5,474 nucleotides of DNA from Flavobacteriales bacterium (GTDB lineage Bacteria > Bacteroidota > Bacteroidia > Flavobacteriales > UA16), in contig NYTZ01000026.1 of assembly GCA_002683735.1 (NCBI GenBank), positions 1 to 5,474 on the forward strand. The letters are read 5' to 3'. Below the pieces are notes generated by a model. That model was not told the origin of the DNA. It ran no database searches and worked only from the letters and a program-made list of their open reading frames with translations. Positions 1 through 4,995 of this stretch are shown here, piece by piece. The translations under genes and the position numbers were made by a program. The first letter of the stretch is position 1; each line of letters opens with the position of its first letter.

Positions 1-678
1 GCACTGCCGTCCACCAGTGCGGCCGGCGCAGTGCACATCACCACAAACAACACCATTTTCGGCACCCAGTACAAGGGAGACCCAGTCATCGACACCCCCC
101 TTGTGGCGGACATGAGTTCGGACATCTTCTCGCGTCCGGTGGACATCGAAAAATACGCCTGCATCTATGCCGGTGCTCAGAAGAACATGGGACCCGCGGG
201 AACGGTACTCTACATCTACGACAAAGAATTTGCCGGAAAGCATGGCCGCGAACTGCCCAGCTACCTCGACTTGGCCGTGCACGCGAGCAAGGACAGCATG
301 TTCAACACCCCTCCGGTCTTCGCAGTCTACACCAGCATGCTCACCCTCCGGTGGCTCCAATCAGAGGGCGGTGTGGCGGAAATGCAGAAGCGCAATGCCG
401 CCAAGGCTGAATTGCTCTACGGAGAAATCGACCGCAATCCGCTGTTCAATGGATTTGCTCAGCACAACTCCCGAAGCGTGATGAACGTCACCTTTACCGC
501 TGCGGACGATGCCCACACGCCCCACTTTCTGGACGCCTGTGCCGCCGCCCAAATCAATGGCATCAAAGGCCACCGTTCCGTGGGTGGATTCCGCGCCTCC
601 ATGTACAATGCCCTCCCGCTGTCCAGCGTCCAAGTCCTCGTCGACGTGATGCAGGAATTCGAACGCACCCACGGCTAA
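1..678 (+). CDS. serC: Phosphoserine aminotransferase, C-terminal part (5' end outside window)
   Basis: Second step of phosphorylated serine synthesis: a cytoplasmic PLP enzyme that transfers an amino group from glutamate to 3-phosphohydroxypyruvate, giving O-phosphoserine. The frame is open from base 1, so 225 residues are present; the family is about 355-360 long, so roughly 130 N-terminal residues lie left of the window. An ATG at 31 is internal and not the real start. Fragment landmarks: NNTIFGT at 16-22 (Thr18 fits the PLP-contact Thr); ADMSSDIFSRP at 36-46, whose Asp37 should bind the pyridine nitrogen; GAQKNMGPAG at 58-67, with Lys61 (bases 181-183) as the Schiff-base lysine; and GHRSVGGFRAS from 190, with His191 and Arg192 in the substrate-phosphate site. 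All key residues visible in this part are intact. It is followed after 20 bases by serA, the enzyme making its substrate. Identification is firm; the Bacteroidota-type assignment rests on remembered similarity. Confidence 0.97.
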   Translation, partial: ALPSTSAAGAVHITTNNTIFGTQYKGDPVIDTPLVADMSSDIFSRPVDIEKYACIYAGAQKNMGPAGTVLYIYDKEFAGKHGRELPSYLDLAVHASKDSMFNTPPVFAVYTSMLTLRWLQSEGGVAEMQKRNAAKAELLYGEIDRNPLFNGFAQHNSRSVMNVTFTAADDAHTPHFLDACAAAQINGIKGHRSVGGFRASMYNALPLSSVQVLVDVMQEFERTHG

Positions 679-698
679 GCCTTTTCCCCTAAACCCCC

Positions 699-1664
699 AT
701 GAAAGTTCTCGCCAACGACGGCATCTCTGCCAGTGCCAAGGCCGCCCTCGAAGCCGAAGGCATTTTCGTCTCCACCGACCATGTGGAGCAGTCCAAGCTG
801 ATTGACACCCTCAACGCAGAAGGCTATGCTGGCATCCTCGTCCGAAGTGCGACGACGGTGCGCAAAGACGTCATCGACGCTTGTCCGGACCTCAAGTTCA
901 TCGGACGGGGCGGCGTCGGCATGGACAACATTGATGTGGACTACGCTCGGGATCAGGGTAAGGTGGTCTTCAATACCCCTGCCGCCAGCTCCCAAAGTGT
1001 GGCCGAGCTGGTGATGGCCCATCTTTTTGCCATGGCCCGCTCGCTGCACAAAAGCTATGCCGCCATGCCCAAGCAGGGAGGGGCTGAATTCAAAGCGCTG
1101 AAAAAGGCCTACGCCAAGGGCATCGAACTGCGCGGCAAAACCCTTGGCATCGTGGGATTCGGCCGCATCGGCAATGCGGTGGCCCAGTACGCTCTCGGAT
1201 GTGGCATGAATGTCATCGGCTGTGATCAGGTCGGCACTTCCCGCAGCGTTCAACTCCAAATTCCGGTGGGCGCGGGTCAGTTTCAGGAAGTGTCGGTCGA
1301 AGTGCCGCTCATGTCGCTTTCCGAGGTGTTGGCCCAAGCTGACGCCATCACCTTCCACGTGCCCGCCCAGGCCGATGGATCGCCTGTCCTGGATGCGGAC
1401 GGCGTCGCCGCCATGAAATCCGGCGCAATGCTCGTGAACACCGCCCGTGGTGGCACGGTCGATGAAGCGGCTGTCGTCGCGGCGGTGGCATCCGGTCACC
1501 TGCGGGCCGCAGCGCTCGACGTCTTCGTCGGAGAGCCAAAGCCCAAAGTTGAAGTGTTGTCCGCACCGGGCATCGCCCTGACGCCCCACATCGGCGCAGC
1601 CACGTTGGAGGCCCAGAATCGCATTGGAGAAGAGCTCGTCGAGCGCATTCTCGAATTGCGTTAA
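699..1664 (+). CDS. serA: D-3-phosphoglycerate dehydrogenase, short ACT-less form
   Basis: First step of serine synthesis: NAD-dependent oxidation of 3-phosphoglycerate to 3-phosphohydroxypyruvate in the cytoplasm. The 321-residue protein is a D-isomer-specific 2-hydroxyacid dehydrogenase. An N-terminal substrate half includes LVRSATTVRKDVID (47-60) and IGRGGVGMDNID (68-79). The Rossmann domain has GFGRIG at 153-158 and Asp176 at the end of the second strand, suggesting NAD rather than NADP. The catalytic set is Arg250 (in NTARGG), Glu279 (in VGEP) and His297 (in TPHIGAAT). The protein ends just after the final helix, so the C-terminal ACT or ASB domains of the E. coli and Bacillus/mycobacterial forms are absent; serine feedback through an ACT domain is therefore not expected. 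Residues about 178-206 form an extra segment after strand two, as I recall from Bacteroidota homologues. The ATG at 699 has a pyrimidine-rich leader without Shine-Dalgarno; it is kept because the first residues begin the family's opening strand. Confidence 0.95.
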   Translation: MKVLANDGISASAKAALEAEGIFVSTDHVEQSKLIDTLNAEGYAGILVRSATTVRKDVIDACPDLKFIGRGGVGMDNIDVDYARDQGKVVFNTPAASSQSVAELVMAHLFAMARSLHKSYAAMPKQGGAEFKALKKAYAKGIELRGKTLGIVGFGRIGNAVAQYALGCGMNVIGCDQVGTSRSVQLQIPVGAGQFQEVSVEVPLMSLSEVLAQADAITFHVPAQADGSPVLDADGVAAMKSGAMLVNTARGGTVDEAAVVAAVASGHLRAAALDVFVGEPKPKVEVLSAPGIALTPHIGAATLEAQNRIGEELVERILELR

Positions 1665-1675
1665 TTCGGACTCCC

Positions 1676-1692
1676 CACCGGTCCGTCCGGTG
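1676..1692 (+). other. Small GC-rich hairpin between serA and the DUF1015 gene
   Basis: CACCGG (1676-1681) and CCGGTG (1687-1692) are perfect inverted copies around the 5-base loop TCCGT, in the 42-base gap between the serA stop and the next ATG at 1707. There is no T-run after it, so it is not a canonical intrinsic terminator. It could act as an intercistronic stem affecting mRNA decay or translation of the downstream gene, or be chance in GC-rich DNA. The stem is seen directly; any function is a guess. Confidence 0.4.
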
Positions 1693-1706
1693 CCGAGCTG
1701 CGTTCA

Positions 1707-2897
1707 ATGACCACGAAGCCCGCCCTTATCCGCCCCTTTAACGGGGTCTTGCCTCCGCGCGACAAAGCCCACCTCGTGGCCACGCGGAGTTATTTGACCT
1801 ACACCGATGATGAGTTGCAGGACAAGCTGTCCCGCAACCCGTTCAGCTACATGCATGTGATTCATCCGCACGGGGTCCAATCGCCCCATGGCGCGGATAT
1901 GGCGCCGGTTCGCAGGGCATTCGAATGCTTCGTCGACCGTGGGTGGCTCGTTCGCGACACTGCGCCTCACTTCTACCTCATGCAGCAAGAGAGTAGGCAC
2001 GGTGTGGTCACCGGCATCGTGGCCTTGGTGGATACCGGTGCTGCGGCGAAGGGACAGGTCAAGGCACACGAGGCCACCCTTGCGGCAAGGGAGACGCTCT
2101 TCGCCCGCTACCTCGAACAAGTGGGACTCAACGCCGAGCCCACTTTGCTTGCCCACGACCCCCTGCCCGAACTGACGGAGGCGTGCGCACGGCGGATGAC
2201 CGGCCGGCCCGACCTCGACTTCACCACCACCGACCGTGTCCGGCACACCCTCTGGAAAGTACCGGAAGCCGATGGCGATCTGGCCCCCCTGTTGTCGCAA
2301 ATTCCAGCCCTTTACATTGCCGACGGCCACCACCGCGTGGCCTCCAGCCGGCAGCTTTCCTTGGCCCACCCCGATCATCCGGGCGCTCAGCATTTCATGG
2401 CGCTCCTGGTTCCCGGCGACCAGCTCGTCTTCCGCGGCTACCACCGACGGCTCGTCAATGCCGATGGCCAATGGGCATGGGTGGATGCTGTGGCGGCAAT
2501 CGAGGCCCTGCCAGAGGTCCAGTGTTTAAACTTGGATGCACCCTTGCCCTCAGGCACCGTGGAATTGCAGCTCCGCGGCGCCGCCGACCACCGTCTGGCC
2601 GTGGCCCTCGAGCCCGGGAGCCTGACGTTGCCGGAGTGGCTTCAGGACCGCGTCTTCGCTCCGATTTTCGGCATCCATGCGCCCAGAACCGATCGGCGGT
2701 TGCGCTGCTTGACCCAAGCCGAACACGACCGGACGCCAGTTCCTGAATGCGAACTGGCTTTTCTGCTCCCTCCGCTCGATTTCAGACAAATGAAATCGGC
2801 GGCGGATGCCGGCCGGCACATGCCCCCAAAGAGCACCTGGATCGCCCCGAAGCTACGCAGTGGACTTGCCTTGTACGATTTCGGACCGGCGGTGTAA
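1707..2897 (+). CDS. DUF1015 family protein (ADGHHR motif), function not established
   Basis: A 396-residue soluble protein with no signal peptide or membrane segment. I assign it to DUF1015 from its overall pattern: an opening IRPFNGVLPP (8-17), NPFSYMHVIHP (44-54), a KAHE motif at 119-122 followed by a helix (TLAARETLFARYLEQ), the signature ALYIADGHHRVASS at 201-214, and a C-terminal MPPKSTWIAPKLRSGL at 372-387. The length is near the roughly 400 usual for the family. The DGHHR motif resembles the DGxHR-type motifs of ParB/sulfiredoxin-fold proteins, a group that includes the free-serine kinases SerK and SbnI. Together with its position behind serC-serA this makes a serine or phosphoserine-linked role plausible, but that is inference. 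The ATG at 1707 is the only reasonable start: no earlier ATG or GTG is in frame after the serA stop, and the family's N-terminal motif follows at once. No Shine-Dalgarno is visible. The yggS start follows 11 bases after the stop. Confidence 0.85.
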   Translation: MTTKPALIRPFNGVLPPRDKAHLVATRSYLTYTDDELQDKLSRNPFSYMHVIHPHGVQSPHGADMAPVRRAFECFVDRGWLVRDTAPHFYLMQQESRHGVVTGIVALVDTGAAAKGQVKAHEATLAARETLFARYLEQVGLNAEPTLLAHDPLPELTEACARRMTGRPDLDFTTTDRVRHTLWKVPEADGDLAPLLSQIPALYIADGHHRVASSRQLSLAHPDHPGAQHFMALLVPGDQLVFRGYHRRLVNADGQWAWVDAVAAIEALPEVQCLNLDAPLPSGTVELQLRGAADHRLAVALEPGSLTLPEWLQDRVFAPIFGIHAPRTDRRLRCLTQAEHDRTPVPECELAFLLPPLDFRQMKSAADAGRHMPPKSTWIAPKLRSGLALYDFGPAV

Positions 2898-2908
2898 CCT
2901 TTGCCACC

Positions 2909-3589
2909 ATGGGCACGATTTCAGAAGCCTGGTACGCAGCCCGCGCGGCCGTTCCCGATCACGTCACCCTCATCGCGGTGAGCAAGACCAAACCGCTGGA
3001 AGCTGTGGTCGAAGCCTACCAAGCGGGTGCACGCTTGTTTGGGGAAAACCGGGTTCAAGAGCTCGTCTCAAAGCACGAAGCGCTAACCGCACAGGATGCA
3101 CCTGACCCTGATCGATTCGCTGAATTGCGGTGGCACCAGATTGGAACCTTGCAGCGCAACAAGGTCAAGTACATCGCCCCATTCGTGGACCTCATCCATG
3201 CGGTGGATCAACCGGGACTCTTGGCCGAAATCGACAAGCGGGCTGCTGCCAACGGCCGGTGCATTGAGGTACTCCTCCAGCTTCACATCGCCGAAGAGCA
3301 GAGCAAGTTCGGCCTCAACCCTGCGGAACTTGAAGTCCTCGTGGGCGAGGTGGACCAGGGACACTTCCCCCACATTCGCGTGGGCGGTTTGATGGGCATG
3401 GCATCCTTCACCGACGACACCCGTCAAGTGGGCCGGGAATTCGCCGGTCTGCGCCGCCTTTTCGAGCAACATGGCCCGGACCGGGACTGGACCACCTTGT
3501 CCATGGGCATGAGCGGAGACTGGAAGATTGCCGTCGAAGAAGGCAGCAATATGGTGCGCATCGGCAGCGCCATTTTTGGAGCGAGATGA
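2909..3589 (+). CDS. yggS: YggS/PLPBP-family pyridoxal phosphate homeostasis protein
   Basis: A cytoplasmic PLP-binding protein with the alanine-racemase N-terminal barrel fold and no known enzyme activity; the family buffers PLP and affects amino-acid balance. The 226 residues match the usual 220-235. Motifs in order: LIAVSKTKP (21-29), with Lys26 as the PLP lysine; FGENRVQE (44-51); WHQIGTLQRNK (75-85); SKFG (132-135); GLMGMASF (160-167); and SMGMSGDWKIAVEEGSNMVRIGSAIFG (198-224), whose Ser/Gly stretch and Arg217 sit by the PLP phosphate in relatives. The common IGHLQ reads IGTLQ here, a minor change. The frame is open upstream to an ATG at 2747, but that extension overlaps the DUF1015 gene and matches nothing in the family, so the ATG at 2909 is chosen. 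There is no Shine-Dalgarno. Placement behind the PLP enzyme SerC fits a cofactor-supply role. The 3' end overlaps the next gene by ATGA. Confidence 0.94.
   Translation: MGTISEAWYAARAAVPDHVTLIAVSKTKPLEAVVEAYQAGARLFGENRVQELVSKHEALTAQDAPDPDRFAELRWHQIGTLQRNKVKYIAPFVDLIHAVDQPGLLAEIDKRAAANGRCIEVLLQLHIAEEQSKFGLNPAELEVLVGEVDQGHFPHIRVGGLMGMASFTDDTRQVGREFAGLRRLFEQHGPDRDWTTLSMGMSGDWKIAVEEGSNMVRIGSAIFGAR
3586..3589 (+). promoter_or_regulatory. ATGA stop/start overlap coupling yggS to the small membrane gene
   Basis: The ATG of the 88-residue gene (3586-3588) shares bases with the TGA of yggS (3587-3589), the classic arrangement for translational coupling. A GGAG at 3578-3581, four bases before the ATG, could serve as a weak Shine-Dalgarno; it is the only such motif noticed before a start in the window. 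Coupling is inferred from the arrangement. Confidence 0.7.
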
Positions 3590-3852
3590 AGACCACATTG
3601 GCCCCTTATGAACCTTGGTTCAAGGCTTGGCTGGTCCTTGCCCCGTTGGTCGCCTACGGGTCTCACTTCATCATTTTCAATGCCCGGCTCCGGTTGGCCC
3701 AGCTCGCCAAGGACAGCATGGATGTGCCCGAGCCCACCGGCACCATCGGGTATGCCGTGGCCTGCACGGTTGCATTCACCCTCCTGATGGGCGCCATCGC
3801 CCATTTGTGGGTGCGCCACGAGCCGGATTCCGAGGAGGGCACCACTGATTGA
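3586..3852 (+). CDS. Small two-helix membrane protein, unknown function
   Basis: I do not recognise this 88-residue protein. It has two clear hydrophobic segments: about 14-31 (from AWLVLAPLVAYGSHFIIF) and about 54-76 (from IGYAVACTVAFTLLMGAIAHLWV). They are joined by a roughly 22-residue loop with balanced charge (Arg34, Arg36 and Lys42 against Asp43, Asp46 and Glu49), and a short acidic tail with Asp81, Glu83 and Glu84 follows. The topology is likely a hairpin with both ends on the same side; the charges do not decide which side. There is no cleavable signal peptide, and no Cys, His or metal motif stands out apart from Cys60 and His72 inside helix two. It is very likely real: its start is coupled to yggS by ATGA, its composition is membrane-like, and its stop exactly abuts the opposing gene. 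In other bacteria yggS homologues are often followed by the membrane gene yggT/ylmG, but I do not see that family's motifs here. Confidence 0.82.
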   Translation: MKTTLAPYEPWFKAWLVLAPLVAYGSHFIIFNARLRLAQLAKDSMDVPEPTGTIGYAVACTVAFTLLMGAIAHLWVRHEPDSEEGTTD

Positions 3853-3855
3853 TCA
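3850..3855. other. Back-to-back convergent stop codons in TGATCA
   Basis: The plus-strand membrane gene ends in TGA at 3850-3852 and the minus-strand flavoprotein ends in TGA at 3855-3853. The two stops together make the palindrome TGATCA, extended to TTGATCAA at 3849-3856. There is no intergenic base between the convergent genes, so neither operon can have a terminator outside the opposing coding sequence. TGATCA also contains GATC, a possible Dam-type methylation site; no methylation is shown by the sequence. Confidence 0.95.
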
Positions 3856-4995
3856 AACAGCCAATGTCAACCGCTCGCCGGCCAGCGCAGGCCGGTGCAT
3901 CGAGAATCGACGGATGTCCACCTCCGTCTCCTGCCCAACGGCCATCTGAGCCAACAGCCTCCCAATCAAGGGTGAGAATTTGAAGCCGTGGCCGCTGAAC
4001 CCCGCGCCCATGACCCACCCCTCCTTGGACCGGTCGAGGATGAAATCTCGGTCGGCCGTCCCACTGTAGAAACAGACATGCCGATGCACCACCTCTGCAT
4101 CCGCGAGCGAAGGAAGGTGCTTGGCCAGGAATTGTCGGGCGGCGGCCTCGAATTCAGCGCTGACCTTCCGGTCATCCCCATCCGGGTGCCCTGCAGGTCC
4201 AGGGTGGTGATTGGCCACCTTGATCCGGCCATCCTTCACTGTGGGAATGGCATAGAATCCCGACTCGGGGTCGCTGAAGACGGGAAGCCGATTCAACACA
4301 TCCCCCAAGGGTCGGGCGTCGAAATAGACCAGTTGCTGCCGGGTCACTTCCATGGACACCGGCACCCAGCGGCGGGTCCAAGCCCCAGCCGTCAACACCA
4401 CAGCATCAAATTCCGACCACCCTTCGGCCGACCGGATTCGATTCTCCTTCATGTCCAGCGCCTCAAGCCTCATCACACAGCCTTGGGCGTGCAAGACCTG
4501 CGACAATCCCTTGAGAATGACCTCCGGATCCAAGACCCCTCCCAAACGGTCCACCGTGGCCGATTTAGCCCAGAAGCCCGGCCATTCTTCAGCAATCGGC
4601 CCCCTGCCCAGCCGGTCTGCCTTCAGGCCCATTTTGCGCAGGGTCAACCAGCTGTCAAACGTGTGACGCCCCACCTGGCCCTCTTCGACCAGCAACTTGC
4701 CGGTGGGGTGCAACAGCGGGCGGCCCATGCGATGGGACCATTCTTGCCAGAGGCTCCGGCTGCGCACCGCCATCGAAATGAGTCCGCAGTCTTCGCCGTA
4801 GTGCACCCGAAAGCTGCGCCCAGTGTCCACCGACGCACCGGGCCCTTCGCCGAGGGGATGCGGATTGTATAGCGTCACAGACACGCCGAGGTCAAGCAGG
4901 TGGGCCGCCGTGAACGCGCCCATGACCCCGCCACCAACAACGGCCACGGAGCGGACTTTTGAATCGCGGGTTGATGTGGAAACAGACTGAATCAT
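3853..4995 (-). CDS. FAD-dependent amine/amino-acid oxidase, monomeric sarcosine oxidase-like
   Basis: A 380-residue flavoprotein of the DAO superfamily, most like monomeric sarcosine oxidase, N-methyltryptophan oxidase and pipecolate oxidase, which oxidise secondary amino acids with oxygen and release hydrogen peroxide. Evidence in order: strand VAVVGGGVMG (17-26) with the FAD dinucleotide motif; GRSFRVHYGED (59-69), matching the arginine-rich active-site stretch of sarcosine oxidase; NHHPG (262-266); HVCFYSGTADRDFILD (306-321), where Cys308 aligns with the cysteine that carries FAD covalently in sarcosine oxidase; and GFSGHGFKFSP (332-342), where Lys339 matches the oxygen-activating lysine. 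The protein ends in FSMHRPAL like its relatives. Length is near the family's roughly 390. A short 16-residue lead with Ser, Thr and Lys precedes the first strand; it is not a signal peptide. The ATG at 4995 overlaps the upstream ATP-grasp stop. The substrate cannot be read from sequence. Confidence 0.88.
   Translation of the reverse strand: MIQSVSTSTRDSKVRSVAVVGGGVMGAFTAAHLLDLGVSVTLYNPHPLGEGPGASVDTGRSFRVHYGEDCGLISMAVRSRSLWQEWSHRMGRPLLHPTGKLLVEEGQVGRHTFDSWLTLRKMGLKADRLGRGPIAEEWPGFWAKSATVDRLGGVLDPEVILKGLSQVLHAQGCVMRLEALDMKENRIRSAEGWSEFDAVVLTAGAWTRRWVPVSMEVTRQQLVYFDARPLGDVLNRLPVFSDPESGFYAIPTVKDGRIKVANHHPGPAGHPDGDDRKVSAEFEAAARQFLAKHLPSLADAEVVHRHVCFYSGTADRDFILDRSKEGWVMGAGFSGHGFKFSPLIGRLLAQMAVGQETEVDIRRFSMHRPALAGERLTLAV
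3876..3897 (+). other. Stable hairpin just past the plus-strand operon, inside the opposing gene
   Basis: CGCCGGCC (3876-3883) and GGCCGGTG (3890-3897) pair over 8 bases with one G-U pair (3877 with 3896) around the loop AGCGCA. The stem starts 24 bases after the plus-strand stop at 3852 and lies in the last codons of the minus-strand oxidase. In minus-strand RNA the G-U position becomes an A-C mismatch, so the stem is better in the plus-strand transcript. No T-run follows, so it is not a canonical terminator; it may be a 3' end stabiliser or coding coincidence in GC-rich DNA. Confidence 0.35.
4992..4995 (-). promoter_or_regulatory. ATGA stop/start overlap coupling the ATP-grasp gene to the oxidase
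   Basis: On the minus strand the oxidase ATG (4995-4993) shares bases with the TGA stop of the ATP-grasp gene (4994-4992). No Shine-Dalgarno-like run is visible just upstream, so translation of the oxidase probably depends on ribosomes finishing the ATP-grasp gene. This puts the two proteins in one operon at a near-fixed ratio, which is an inference from arrangement. Confidence 0.72.

Noticed and set aside
675..1589. Long minus-strand open frame (304 codons) opposite serA
   Set aside because: It is the antisense shadow of a firmly identified gene in GC-rich DNA; the translation is His/Gly/Asp-rich without any recognisable motif.
1676..1692. Intrinsic terminator between serA and the DUF1015 gene
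   Set aside because: The stem is only 6 bases and no T-run follows; the bases after it are CCGAGCTG.
1704..2471. Minus-strand frame (255 codons) opposite the DUF1015 gene
   Set aside because: Shadow of the DUF1015 gene; no motif and no reasonable operon context on that strand.
2183..2746. Plus-strand frame (187 codons) inside the DUF1015 gene
   Set aside because: An out-of-frame reading with extreme Arg/Pro content; the main frame carries the family motifs.
2747..2908. A 54-residue N-terminal extension of YggS
   Set aside because: It overlaps the 3' end of the DUF1015 gene, is not like any YggS N-terminus, and starting at 2909 gives the family's usual length.
2903..2912. GCCACCATGG around the yggS start, identical to the eukaryotic Kozak consensus
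   Set aside because: All gene content and the overlapping-operon layout are bacterial; the match is chance in GC-rich DNA.
3586..3852. Small membrane protein as a YggT/YlmG homologue because it follows yggS
   Set aside because: Size and helix count agree, but I do not see the family's conserved Pro/Asp motifs; only position supports it.
3849..3856. TTGATCAA as a terminator or protein operator between the convergent genes
   Set aside because: An 8-base palindrome without a loop cannot form a terminator hairpin, and it is fully explained by two abutting TGA stops.
3988..4872. Long plus-strand open frame (294 codons) opposite the flavin oxidase
   Set aside because: The translation is Pro/His/Arg-rich with no domain, and the opposite strand has an intact oxidase with all catalytic motifs.
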